From an uncultured Bradyrhizobium sp. (GTDB taxonomy: Bacteria; Pseudomonadota; Alphaproteobacteria; Rhizobiales; Xanthobacteraceae): a stretch of DNA of 64,000 bases. This document shows, piece after piece, positions 1-8,692 of the stretch. A program made the position numbers and the translations under genes. The notes beneath the pieces were generated by a model. The model was not told where the DNA came from. It searched no databases and was given only the letters and a program-made list of their open reading frames with translations. Each line of letters begins with the position of its first letter. Positions within the stretch are counted from its first letter, which is position 1. Location of the stretch: NCBI RefSeq assembly GCF_947648125.1, contig NZ_CANSMR010000013.1, positions 143,589-207,588 of the forward strand. The letters run 5' to 3'.

Positions 1-150
1 GCGCCGTGACAGACCAGAAAGGTTTTCGACGAGTTCGCAGTCATGGGGAAGCTTCCATTCCGATTGTCGTTGATGAGCCGTGATTTTGAAGTGTACCCAC
101 CGCCTGCGTCGTGTAAACGTCGCGGCAATGTACAAAACAACGAGACGAGG

Positions 151-894
151 ATGAACCCGGCAAGCTACGCGGTCCTGTTCTTCGGCGCGCTTGCCGGCGG
201 TTTCGTCTCCGGTCTTGCCGGCTTCGGCACCGCGCTGATGGCGCTCGGCATCTGGCTCTATGTGCTGCCGCCGACGCTTGCGGTGCCGCTGGTGCTGGTC
301 TGCTCGGTGATCGCGCAGCTGTCGACGCTGCCGTCGATCTGGAAGACCATCGACTTCCGTCTGGTCTGGCCGTTCGTCATCTGCGGCCTCGCCGGCGTGC
401 CGATCGGCATCTTGCTGATCGCCCGCGCCGACCCCGAGGTCTTCAAGCTGACGATCGGCGTCTTCCTCCTGGTGTTTCCGACCCTGCTGTTCCTGCAGCG
501 CAAGCCGATGTCGATCGCCTTCGGCGGCAAATGGGCCGACGGCGCGATCGGATTTGCCGGCGGCATCCTCGGCGGCCTCGCCGGATTGTCCGGCCCGCTT
601 CCGATCCTGTGGGCGAGCCTGCGCGGCTGGGGCAAGCAGCAACGCCGCGGCGTGTTTCAGATCTTCAACTTCACGATCCTGGCGGCCGCGCTTCTGGTCC
701 AGATCGCAAGCGGCCTGGTGAAGCCCGAATTGATTTGGCTCGTGGCCTGCGCGTTTCCGGGAACGCTGCTCGGCGCCTGGCTTGGCTCGCGCCTCTATCA
801 CGCCCTCAGCGACCGCAATTTTTCCGACGTCGTGCTGGTGCTGCTGTTGCTGTCCGGCGTGGCGCTGGTGTGGAACGGGCTGGCGCCGAAATAA
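151..894 (+). CDS. TauE/SafE-family membrane permease (sulfite exporter-like)
   Basis: This 247-residue integral membrane protein has the TauE/SafE pattern: an N-terminal glycine-rich hydrophobic repeat (AGGFVSGLAGFG, about residues 12-23) and a second one near the middle (GGILGGLAGLSGP). That is the two-fold pseudo-repeat of the family, with about seven to eight predicted membrane helices. Family members move sulfite, sulfoacetate or other small organosulfur anions across the inner membrane, but the substrate cannot be read from sequence. I chose the ATG at 151 because a purine-rich stretch (GAGACGAGG) lies just before it. The longer frame from 43 adds a charged, non-conserved-looking tail. 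It stands alone. A second, distinct TauE/SafE protein lies at 32977. Confidence 0.85.
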   Translation: MNPASYAVLFFGALAGGFVSGLAGFGTALMALGIWLYVLPPTLAVPLVLVCSVIAQLSTLPSIWKTIDFRLVWPFVICGLAGVPIGILLIARADPEVFKLTIGVFLLVFPTLLFLQRKPMSIAFGGKWADGAIGFAGGILGGLAGLSGPLPILWASLRGWGKQQRRGVFQIFNFTILAAALLVQIASGLVKPELIWLVACAFPGTLLGAWLGSRLYHALSDRNFSDVVLVLLLLSGVALVWNGLAPK

Positions 895-997
895 TGCTGG
901 CGTGGCGCTTCATTTAAATTTGACGTTCCGGCGAGGGCAATGGTTGATTTATTTGGCCCTATCCAGCCCCATAGCGTGCTTGGAAGCGTAAGAATGG

Positions 998-1327
998 GTG
1001 TCGAGCAACAACATGTCCAACCGACAGCCTGAAGTTGGAGCCTCGAGAGCAATACAAGTAGTTCGGCTTGCGATCTTATTTGGGTACGCAATTGCTGCAT
1101 TCGGTTGCCTGACTTATCAGGGAACCATGGAAAGGCAATTTCTGACTGGTCGAAAGGTCCCAATGCCTGCGTTGGAACAGACTGTCCCTCTGTCGATAAA
1201 GTCGAGCACGACCTACGTAACCCCGTCCGAGCATACTGTTTATCTTCGAGTGGCTTGGGGCGCGTACGCAGCCTTCCTCATTGGTGCGATGAGCGTGGTG
1301 TCACTCAAAAAGTGGCCGATCCGCTGA
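998..1327 (+). CDS. Small two-helix membrane protein, unknown function
   Basis: I do not recognise this 109-residue protein. It has two hydrophobic segments (VVRLAILFGYAIAAFGCL, about residues 21-38, and AAFLIGAMSVVSL near the C-terminus) separated by a Thr/Ser-rich loop of about 45 residues, so both ends probably face the same side of the inner membrane. The start could be the GTG at 998 or the ATG at 1013; neither has a strong ribosome binding site. Base composition is visibly more AT-rich than the neighbours, which suggests recent acquisition or weak constraint. It converges on the ABC transporter gene, with a hairpin between them. That it is a gene at all is moderately supported. Confidence 0.5.
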   Translation: MSSNNMSNRQPEVGASRAIQVVRLAILFGYAIAAFGCLTYQGTMERQFLTGRKVPMPALEQTVPLSIKSSTTYVTPSEHTVYLRVAWGAYAAFLIGAMSVVSLKKWPIR

Positions 1328-1348
1328 AACAGGTCTGTTACCTCGCGC

Positions 1349-1374
1349 GGCTGACGGGACTCTGCCCGTCAGCC
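1349..1374. terminator. Hairpin between convergent genes
   Basis: A perfect 10-bp stem (GGCTGACGGG / CCCGTCAGCC) with a 6-base loop lies between two converging genes. There is no T-run on either side, so intrinsic termination is likely but weak. It could serve both strands. Confidence 0.5.
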
Positions 1375-1386
1375 ACGCGCCATCAC

Positions 1387-3240
1387 TCACTCCGCCGCAG
1401 CCTGGCCGAACTCGGTCGCCTGCCGCTCGAACAGGCCGCGGTAGATACCGCCCTGTCGTGCGGCAAGCACCTCATGCGTGCCCTGCTCGACGATCTCGCC
1501 GCGATCGAACACCAGGATGCGATCCATGCTGCGCACGGTCGACAGCCGGTGCGCGATCACGATCGAGGTCCGGCCCTTCATCAGCCGCTCCATTGCCTGC
1601 TGGATCAGCGCCTCGGATTCCGAATCGAGGCTCGAGGTCGCCTCGTCCAGGATCAGGATCGGCGCATCGGCCAGGAAGGCGCGCGCCAGCGCCACGCGCT
1701 GCCGCTCGCCGCCCGACAGCTTGACGCCGCGCTCGCCCACCAGCGTGCCGTAATCCTTCGGCAGCCGCATGATGAAGTCGTGCGCATTGGCAAGCCGCGC
1801 CGCCTGCTCGATCGCCTCCATGCTGGCGCCCGGCCGGCCATAGGCGATGTTCTCCGCCAGCGTGCGGTGAAACAGGATCGGCTCCTGCTGCACGATCGCG
1901 ATCTGGCTGCGCAGCGATTGCTGCGTCGCCTTGGCGATATCCTGACCGTCGATCAGGATTTTGCCGCCGGAGACGTCGTAGAGCCGCTGCACCAGCTTGA
2001 CGAAGGTCGTCTTGCCGGAGCCGGAGCGCCCGACGAGGCCGACGCGCTCGCCAGCATCGATGTCGACCGACAGCCCGTCATAGAGCGGCAAGCGATGGCC
2101 GCCATAGTGGAACGTGACGTCGTCGAACACGATACGGCCGCCCTGGATGTCGATCGTCCTGGCATCGACCGCATCGACAATGCCGAGCGGCTCGCCATGG
2201 ATCTGCACCAGCTCCTCCATGTCGTTCACCGAACGCTGCAGGTTGTTGATGTGCATGCCGACATCCCGCAGGTACGCGTGGATGATGTAGTAGCTGGTCA
2301 GCACATAGGTGACGTCGCCCGGCGTGGCTTGGCCGGCCGCCCACAGCAGGATCGCGCCGCCGATCACCGAGGCGCGGAAGCACAGCAGCACCAGGAGCTG
2401 CGCCGTCGAGGTGTGGTTGTAGCGGAACCAGGTCCGCCGCACCCGCCGGCGCCAGCGGCTGATGACACCGTCGAGCCGCATGTCCTCGCGCGTCTCGGCG
2501 CCGAACGACTTCACCACCGCGTTGCAGGTCAAGGCATCGGCCAGCGTGCCGCCGACCTTGGTGTCCCACGCATTGGAGACGCGCGCGGCAGGCGCGACGT
2601 AGCGCACCTGGAACACCATGGTCATCGCGACATAGATCACCGAACCCACGGCGATCACCGCGCCGAGCGATGGCCAGTGCAGCCCGAGCAGGATCATCGA
2701 GCCGAGCAGCACCACGAGCGACGGCAACAGCGCCATCAGGATGGTGTCGTTCAACAGGTCGAGCGCCCACATGCCGCGCGTGATCTTGCGCACGGTGGAG
2801 CCCGCGAACGAATTGGCGTGCCAGTCGGTCGAGAAGCGCTGCACGCGCATGAAGGCCTGCTGTCCGACATCGGACATCGTCTTCAGCGTGAACGGCACGA
2901 TGGTCTGGATACCGACCAGCCGCAGCATCAGCGACAGCGCGCCGAGGCCGACGATGGCGCCGAACGCCAGCATCGCCGCATGGCGTGCGGCGGCATCGGT
3001 CGCGCCCGCGGTCAGCGCGTCGACCAGATGGCCGGAGAATACCGGCATGAACAGGTCGGCCGCGGTCGCGCCGAGGAATCCCGCCGTCACCGCGAAGGCG
3101 CGCAGCGGCTGCTCCAGCCAATGGCGGAACACGAATGGCAGGACGATCCGGATCGCGGCCGGTCGCTTGTTGGTCAGAGAGGTCATGGCACATTCCGGCC
3201 GCGCTTCTGCTGCGCAAGCCGGCTCCATCTGAGGCGACAT
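1387..3240 (-). CDS. ABC exporter, fused permease and ATPase
   Basis: This 617-residue half-transporter has an N-terminal exporter-type membrane domain (about six helices, residues 40-350) followed by a nucleotide-binding domain. Walker A is GRSGSGKTT near residue 403, the signature is LSGGERQRV near 507, Walker B is ILILDEAT near 525, and the switch His is in IAHRLS near 560. All key ATPase residues are present, so it should work as a homodimer exporting a lipid, peptide or drug. The start used here is the ATG at 3240; an internal ATG at 3186 (MTSLTNKR) is equally plausible. It appears monocistronic. Family resemblance is to MsbA/McjD-like exporters, without enough detail to name a substrate. 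Confidence 0.9.
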   Translation of the reverse strand: MSPQMEPACAAEARPECAMTSLTNKRPAAIRIVLPFVFRHWLEQPLRAFAVTAGFLGATAADLFMPVFSGHLVDALTAGATDAAARHAAMLAFGAIVGLGALSLMLRLVGIQTIVPFTLKTMSDVGQQAFMRVQRFSTDWHANSFAGSTVRKITRGMWALDLLNDTILMALLPSLVVLLGSMILLGLHWPSLGAVIAVGSVIYVAMTMVFQVRYVAPAARVSNAWDTKVGGTLADALTCNAVVKSFGAETREDMRLDGVISRWRRRVRRTWFRYNHTSTAQLLVLLCFRASVIGGAILLWAAGQATPGDVTYVLTSYYIIHAYLRDVGMHINNLQRSVNDMEELVQIHGEPLGIVDAVDARTIDIQGGRIVFDDVTFHYGGHRLPLYDGLSVDIDAGERVGLVGRSGSGKTTFVKLVQRLYDVSGGKILIDGQDIAKATQQSLRSQIAIVQQEPILFHRTLAENIAYGRPGASMEAIEQAARLANAHDFIMRLPKDYGTLVGERGVKLSGGERQRVALARAFLADAPILILDEATSSLDSESEALIQQAMERLMKGRTSIVIAHRLSTVRSMDRILVFDRGEIVEQGTHEVLAARQGGIYRGLFERQATEFGQAAAE

Positions 3241-3551
3241 GCGGACGGAATCCGGCCGCTTATGTCGCTGGAAATTGTAGATAAATTGTTGGGAAGTTTG
3301 GATGATCGGGCATCAAGCCCGTTCAGCGCTGGGACCTAACGCGCGAGAGCGCCCAGGAGCAACGAACGCGGGCGCACGGTCTGCGAAACAAACGACATCA
3401 TGTGCATCTCCCCGGTTCGTGAAACGATGGCGCTGCTTATAAATGCATCACGCGCGATTGGCAAGATGACAAGCGCGTGAGTGCGTCAACGTGTCGATGA
3501 TGCAACGCTCTGCACGCGACCGGGCACACATCGCGCGCGAAGCCGATGCGC
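3241..3551. other. Intergenic stretch, nothing recognised
   Basis: These 311 bases lie upstream of the ABC exporter and downstream of the efflux gene on the same strand. I see no convincing gene, repeat or terminator. The promoter of the ABC exporter is presumably here. Confidence 0.5.
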
Positions 3552-5141
3552 TCAATGCGCGTCGCCGCCGCCCGTGGTCAATGACGGCGGCTTGTTGACG
3601 AACAGCACCAGAACGCTGAGCGCGACATAGAACAGCGACAGCATGAGGAAGGCGTCGCCATAGCCCATCACCGCGGCCTGCCGGTGCACGATCTGCGAGA
3701 GCTGCTTCATCGCCATGATGGCGGAATCGCCCATGCCCTGCATCCGCTGGGTGAGCATGTTGAGGGTCTCGACCGCGGTGGTGTTGCCCCAGGTCACGCG
3801 GTCCTGCAATCGCGAGATATGCAGATCGGTGCGGTCGTTGAGCACCTCGTTAATGACAGCGAGCCCGAGCGCGCCGCCGAGGTTGCGCATCAGGTTGAAC
3901 AGGCCGGAAGCGTTCTTGACGCGGTCCTGCGGCAGCGTGGCGAGCGCGATGTTGTTGGTCGGCACCATCGCGCACATCATGCCGATGCCGCGCAGGATCT
4001 GCGGCAGCAACAGCTCGTAGAAATCATAGTCGCGGGTGATCCAGGTCATCTGCCAGGAGCCGAGCGCGAACGTGACGAGGCCGAAGGCGATGATGTAGCG
4101 CAAATCGACCTTCTGCATCAGCCGGCCGATGACGGGCGCCATCAGGAACATGGTGACGCCGGAGACGAACATGGTCTCGCCGATCATCAGCGCGCTGTAG
4201 CCGCGGATCTCGGCGAGATAGCGCGGATAGACGTAGGTCAGGCCGTAGAGCCCGATGCCGATGCAGAATTGCAGCACGCAGCCGACCGCGAAGTTGCGGT
4301 TGGAGAAGGCGTAGAGATCGACGATCGGCTCCTCCGCGGTCAGCACCCGCCAGAAGAAGGCGATCGCCGAGACGAAGCCGACCGCGGCGCAGACCGCGAC
4401 CGAGGTGTCCTGCAGCCACTCATATTGCGGGCCTTCCTCCAGCACATATTCGAGCGAGCCGAGGAAGCCGCCCATGAAGATCAGGCCCCACCAGTCGAAG
4501 CGATCGAGCAGCGCGAAGTTCGGCTGGTCGAAATCGATCAGCGCCAATACGCCAATGGTGATGATGACGCCGGGCACGATGTTGATGAAGAACAGCCAGT
4601 GCCACGACATCAAATCGGTGATGTAGCCGCCGACGGTCGGGCCCACCGTCGGCGCAAGCGTCGCGACTAGGCCGATGATCGGCGCCACGATGTAAAACTT
4701 CGAGCGCGGGAAAATCAAATAGGCCGAGGCGAACACCGTCGGGATCATGCCGGCGCCGAGAAAGCCCTGCAACGCGCGCCACAGGATCATCTGCTCGATC
4801 GAGGAAGCGAAGCCGCACAAGAGGCTCGACACCGTGAAGCCGAACGCCGAGATCGCAAACAACAGCCGGGTGCCAAGTGCGCGCGACAAGAAGCCGGACA
4901 GCGGGATCGCGATCACCTCGGCGATCAGATAGGCGGTCTGCACCCACGACACTTCGGTCGAGGATGCCGACAGGCCGGCTTGGATCTCGGTCAGCGACGC
5001 CGAGACGATCTGGATGTCCAGGATCGACATGAACATGCCGAACACCATGATGATGAAGGCAAACAGCCGCTTCGGCTGGATGCGCTCGGACTCCGAGGCG
5101 CCGGTCATCATCGAGGGCGAAGCAGTGGTCGCGTCGGCCAT
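3552..5141 (-). CDS. DHA2-family MFS multidrug efflux permease (EmrB-like)
   Basis: This 529-residue protein has 14 predicted membrane helices and typical DHA2 (EmrB/QacA) features: an N-terminal MFGMFMSILDIQIV-type helix with the Asp of motif D1, the TEVSWVQTAYLIAE segment, and motif C-like APTVGPTVGG in helix 5. It should be the proton-driven inner membrane pump of a tripartite efflux system. The gene directly downstream of and co-oriented with the EmrA-like adaptor (5185-6513; 43-base gap) supplies its partner. An outer membrane factor is not in the window. Regulation is probably by the divergent TetR repressor at 6702 through the operator at 6595. Confidence 0.92.
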   Translation of the reverse strand: MADATTASPSMMTGASESERIQPKRLFAFIIMVFGMFMSILDIQIVSASLTEIQAGLSASSTEVSWVQTAYLIAEVIAIPLSGFLSRALGTRLLFAISAFGFTVSSLLCGFASSIEQMILWRALQGFLGAGMIPTVFASAYLIFPRSKFYIVAPIIGLVATLAPTVGPTVGGYITDLMSWHWLFFINIVPGVIITIGVLALIDFDQPNFALLDRFDWWGLIFMGGFLGSLEYVLEEGPQYEWLQDTSVAVCAAVGFVSAIAFFWRVLTAEEPIVDLYAFSNRNFAVGCVLQFCIGIGLYGLTYVYPRYLAEIRGYSALMIGETMFVSGVTMFLMAPVIGRLMQKVDLRYIIAFGLVTFALGSWQMTWITRDYDFYELLLPQILRGIGMMCAMVPTNNIALATLPQDRVKNASGLFNLMRNLGGALGLAVINEVLNDRTDLHISRLQDRVTWGNTTAVETLNMLTQRMQGMGDSAIMAMKQLSQIVHRQAAVMGYGDAFLMLSLFYVALSVLVLFVNKPPSLTTGGGDAH

Positions 5142-5184
5142 GGGCTCATCAGGCTCCGAGCCTCGGACTGCGTCCGAAGCTTCA

Positions 5185-6513
5185 TCACTGCGGATGGATC
5201 ATCATCGGTGCGTCGAGGTCGGTATCGGCGTCGGCATCGGCCGCGCCCTCTCGCGTGTCGACGGTGGTGTAGACCGACATCCCGGCGCGCAGCATGCCCT
5301 GCTTGGCGACGCTATTCGGCACCCGGATGCGGACCGGCAGGCGCTGCACGATCTTGGTGAAGTTGCCGGTGGCGTTGTCGGGCGGCAGCAGCGTGAACAC
5401 CGAGCCTGCCGCCGGCGAAATGCTGTCGACGATACCGGTGAACTTGCGGAAGCCGTAGGCGTCGACCTTGATCGTCACCCGCTGTCCGGTGCGGATGCGC
5501 TTGAGCTGGGTCTCTTTGTAGTTGGCGTCGATGAAGACGCCGTCGAGCGGCACCACATTGCCGAGCCGCTGGCCGACATTGATGTAGTCGCCGGTGTTGA
5601 CCAGGCGGTTGGAGAAGGTGCCGTCGACCGGCGCGCGCACCTTCGTGAAATCGAGGTCGCGCTCGGCCCTGGCGAGCTGGGTCTGCAATTCGGCGAGCTG
5701 GGCGCGGGCCTCGGCCTGCTGCGCCTTGGTCACCTCGACATTGTCCTTGGCAGCATCATAGGCCGCCTGCGCCGAGCGCACCGCAGCCGCCCCCTGGTCG
5801 CGGCCGGCTTCGGACACTTCGAAGGTGGCGCGCGAGGCAAAACCCTTGGTGCTCAGCGCCTGCTGGCGATCGAAATCGAGATCCGCGCGCTTCAGGCCGG
5901 CCTGGGCGGACACCAGCTGCGCCTGCGCCTGCTCGACCGAACTCACCGCGGCCGCGACCTGGCGGCCGATGCGCTCGATCGTCGCCTGCTGCGTCCCGAT
6001 CCTGGTGCGCGCGGCGTCGACCGCGATACGATAGTCGCCGTCATCGATCCGGAAGATCACATCGCCTGCCCGCACCAGCGCGTTGTCGCCAGGCAGGATC
6101 GCAGCGATATGGCCCGCGACGCGCGCACCGAGCATGGTGTTGTTGGCGCGGACATAGGCGTCGTCGGTCGAGACATAGAAGCGCCCGACCATCAGGTAGT
6201 AAGCGGCATAGCTCGCGGCGGCGAGCGCCAGCAGCCCGACCACGCCCATCATCACGAATTTGCGCTTGCCGGACTTCGGTGCCGCGGCGGCGGGCGACGC
6301 CGCCTTCTCGGGCGCAGAAGCGGGCGGTGCCTCGGCGGGACGCCTGTCACCGGGACCCTTTTCGACAGGCCCCCTGGCCTCGTCGGCCCTTTTAGCTTCG
6401 TCAGTTCTGGCCTGCTCGCCGAGATCGACGGATGCGTCGCGCGCCATCGCGTCCTCAGCCATCTCAGGCTCGGAACGAACAATGCGTGCAGCCTGATCCC
6501 GTGCTGCGGCCAT
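5185..6513 (-). CDS. HlyD/EmrA-type periplasmic adaptor of MFS efflux pump
   Basis: This 442-residue membrane fusion protein has a long Ala/Pro/Glu-rich cytoplasmic N-terminus (about 80 residues), one membrane helix (VGLLALAAASYAAYYLMV), a biotinyl-lipoyl half-motif (ARVAGHIAAILPGDNALVRAGD), a long coiled-coil hairpin rich in Ala/Gln/Glu, and the C-terminal beta-barrel with VRAPVDGTF. It links the MFS pump to an outer membrane channel. I prefer the ATG at 6513 because GGGGAG lies at a good distance upstream; the longer frame from 6549 lacks such a site. The first gene of the adaptor-pump operon, it is divergent from the TetR gene at 6702. Confidence 0.9.
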   Translation of the reverse strand: MAAARDQAARIVRSEPEMAEDAMARDASVDLGEQARTDEAKRADEARGPVEKGPGDRRPAEAPPASAPEKAASPAAAAPKSGKRKFVMMGVVGLLALAAASYAAYYLMVGRFYVSTDDAYVRANNTMLGARVAGHIAAILPGDNALVRAGDVIFRIDDGDYRIAVDAARTRIGTQQATIERIGRQVAAAVSSVEQAQAQLVSAQAGLKRADLDFDRQQALSTKGFASRATFEVSEAGRDQGAAAVRSAQAAYDAAKDNVEVTKAQQAEARAQLAELQTQLARAERDLDFTKVRAPVDGTFSNRLVNTGDYINVGQRLGNVVPLDGVFIDANYKETQLKRIRTGQRVTIKVDAYGFRKFTGIVDSISPAAGSVFTLLPPDNATGNFTKIVQRLPVRIRVPNSVAKQGMLRAGMSVYTTVDTREGAADADADTDLDAPMMIHPQ

Positions 6514-6594
6514 AACCGAGGCTCCCCAGAAAAAACTCGACACGCGCATGGCGGAAGAACGGCCGTGCGGTGCATCGTCACTCCCACCAATACC

Positions 6595-6617
6595 ATTGAC
6601 CGAACGGTTCGGTCAAT
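6595..6617. promoter_or_regulatory. 23-bp perfect palindromic operator with divergent promoters
   Basis: Two 11-base arms (ATTGACCGAAC and its exact complement) flank a single central base, between the EmrA-like gene and the TetR gene. The outer ends contain TTGACC on both strands. On the plus strand TTGACC (6597) is followed after 17 bases by TACATT, a good sigma-70 promoter towards the TetR gene. On the minus strand the same hexamer precedes TATTGG. One dimer pair bound here would block both -35 boxes. Binding by the adjacent TetR protein is inferred. Confidence 0.8.
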
Positions 6618-6701
6618 CTACATTCCCGCCGAGCGGATTATAAGGCTTCGATTCTTCCCGGACTGATTCCGGGTTGGGTTCTTTCGCGAGAAGCTAAATC
6701 A

Positions 6702-7349
6702 ATGGTTGCAGCGTCCCCAAACCCCCTCCACCTCGTCGCCGGCGACGAGGAGTCCTCGAAGCGCCGCCAGATCCTGGACGGCGCCCGCAAGGTGTTCCTG
6801 GAGCTCGGCTTTGACGGCGCCAGCATGGGCGAGATCGCCCGCGCCGCCGCCGTCTCCAAGGGCACCCTGTACGTGTATTTCCCCGACAAGGCCGGGCTGT
6901 TCGCGGCGATCGTCGAGGAGGAAAAGCACGAGCAGGGCAAGGTCGCCTTCAACTTCGATCCGGCGCGCGACGTCGACACCACCCTCCCCGAATTCGGCCG
7001 CGCGTATGTCGCGGTGCTGTGTCGCCCCGGCGGCGGCTCGGCGATCCGCACCGTGATGGCGATCGCCGAGCGGATGCCCGAGCTCGGCAGCCGGTTCTAC
7101 ACCCATGTGATCGCCCACACCGTCGACCGCTTCGCGGCCTATCTCGAGGCGCGCGCCGCACTCGGCGAGCTGGTGATCGACGACTATCAGCTCGCGGCCT
7201 GGCAGTTCATGCAGATGTGCCAGGCGACGCTGTTCCAGGCGTTCATCTTCCAGGCCAATCCGTCGCCCTCGCCGGAGCGGATCGCTGATGTCGTCGACAG
7301 CGCGACGCGCGTGTTCTTCGCGGCATACCGGCCAAAGCAAGCGGATTGA
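6702..7349 (+). CDS. TetR/AcrR-family repressor of the efflux operon
   Basis: This 215-residue protein has an N-terminal TetR helix-turn-helix (residues about 20-65: ILDGARKVFLELGFDGASM, then GEIARAAAVSKGTLYVYF) and a C-terminal all-helical ligand domain of the AefR-like/TetR_C type (FGRAYVAVLCRPGG onward). It is divergently transcribed from the EmrA/EmrB-like pair. The intergenic 23-bp palindrome covers both promoters, so autoregulated repression relieved by an efflux substrate is the likely scheme. The ATG at 6702 starts the conserved region closely. The ligand is unknown. Confidence 0.9.
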   Translation: MVAASPNPLHLVAGDEESSKRRQILDGARKVFLELGFDGASMGEIARAAAVSKGTLYVYFPDKAGLFAAIVEEEKHEQGKVAFNFDPARDVDTTLPEFGRAYVAVLCRPGGGSAIRTVMAIAERMPELGSRFYTHVIAHTVDRFAAYLEARAALGELVIDDYQLAAWQFMQMCQATLFQAFIFQANPSPSPERIADVVDSATRVFFAAYRPKQAD

Positions 7350-7460
7350 ACCCCGGCCGTCGCAAGACAGGCGCGTAACGATCCAATACGACTATTTCTT
7401 TTGGAAGGACCGCAACTTGGCGCTTGTCGCGCGACGCCACCTCGCGCGACAATTCCCAGC

Positions 7461-8558
7461 ATGAACGGGGATATCGACCCAGATCGAATGTCCAGCGTAA
7501 TGGCGCGGCTGGGGGACGCAGTGGTCGACCCGACGGCGTGGACCGACATCATGACGTCGATCTGCGAAGCGGTGGGTGCAACCGGCGCCGTGCTGCTGCA
7601 AAGCGACGTGCGGACCCCGGACGTGCCACGCACGGCGTCGACCGAAGAGATGGTGCAGCTCTACTTCGCACACAACTGGCATGAGCAGGATTCGCGCGCT
7701 CCAGGCATTCCGCGAGCAATGGCCGGCGAAGTGATCACCGATCAGGACTTGCTGACACCCGAGCAGATCCGGTCCGATCCGATGTACAATGAGGTGCTGT
7801 ATCCGTTCGGCTTCAAATGGTTCGCCGGCATCGGCTTCTGGGCCGACAGCGCACCGTGGGTGCTGACGTTGCAGCGCACCGGAGAGGAAGGACTTTTCGA
7901 TACACGCGAGACGCGGCTGCTGGCGCAGCTGGGGCCGCGCCTGACGGAGACAGCGACACTGTCGACTGTGGTCGGCCGCATCGCGCTCTCCTCCATGACC
8001 GGCATTCTCGACCGGGTGCGGCAGCCGGCCGTCGTACTCGACCGCGCAGGCCTTGTGATCGATCGCAACGCAGCCGCCGATGCCGGCTTCGATGCGGACA
8101 TCAGGATCAGGGATCGCCGGCTGATCGTGCGCGACAGGGCGGCACAGGCGCGGCTTGATCAAGTCGTCGATCTGATCCGCGCCGCACCCGAGCGCGCGGC
8201 GCTGCCAATCGAGCCGATCCTGATCCGCCGTACGCAAAAGGGGCCGGTGGTTTTGCGCGTGTTGCCGATCGACGGTGCGGCACGCAACGTCTTCCTCGGC
8301 GCACGGGCGATGCTGGTCTTCGTCAATTTGACGCCACACGCGATGCCCGAGCCTGGCTTGATCGCCCAAGCATTCGACCTCACGCCGGCAGAGGCGCGGC
8401 TGGTGGCGCTGCTCGCGGGCGGCCTCTCGATCGCCGACGCTGCCGAACGGCTCGGAATCGTTCGTGACACGGCACGCAACCAGTTGAAGTCGGCCTTCGC
8501 CAAAACCGGCACGCACCGCCAGCCCGAACTGGTCAGCCTCGTCCTTCGTATCGCCTGA
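7461..8558 (+). CDS. LuxR-type helix-turn-helix transcriptional regulator
   Basis: This 365-residue regulator has a C-terminal LuxR/GerE helix-turn-helix (LTPAEARLVALLAGGLSI, then AERLGIVRDTARNQLKSAFAKTG, last 65 residues). A large N-terminal region of about 290 residues includes a PAS-like part (RQPAVVLDRAGLVIDRNAAA) that probably senses a small molecule or redox state. There is no receiver domain or autoinducer-binding signature that I recognise. I chose the ATG at 7461 (MNGDIDPDRM); the frame upstream is Arg/Pro-rich and unlikely. It follows the TetR gene by 111 bases on the same strand and may be separately transcribed. Target genes are unknown. Confidence 0.8.
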   Translation: MNGDIDPDRMSSVMARLGDAVVDPTAWTDIMTSICEAVGATGAVLLQSDVRTPDVPRTASTEEMVQLYFAHNWHEQDSRAPGIPRAMAGEVITDQDLLTPEQIRSDPMYNEVLYPFGFKWFAGIGFWADSAPWVLTLQRTGEEGLFDTRETRLLAQLGPRLTETATLSTVVGRIALSSMTGILDRVRQPAVVLDRAGLVIDRNAAADAGFDADIRIRDRRLIVRDRAAQARLDQVVDLIRAAPERAALPIEPILIRRTQKGPVVLRVLPIDGAARNVFLGARAMLVFVNLTPHAMPEPGLIAQAFDLTPAEARLVALLAGGLSIADAAERLGIVRDTARNQLKSAFAKTGTHRQPELVSLVLRIA

Positions 8559-8692
8559 GCATGGCGCCGCACCGGCGCGGTCCCTGCGGCCTCCTCAGCT
8601 TGACGGACCCACACTCTTTAGGCCCCCAAGGGGGATTGTTCTCCCGCCGTCGATGTGCACGATCAATAACCGGCGCGAAGAGATCATCGGCC

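Noticed and set aside
1105-3339. A 744-codon plus-strand frame opposite the ABC exporter gene
   Set aside because: It is the Arg/His/Gln-rich antisense shadow of a GC-rich gene with clear ATPase motifs on the other strand.
6618-6701. Second operator for the efflux regulator
   Set aside because: Only partial complementarity is visible; no convincing second palindrome.
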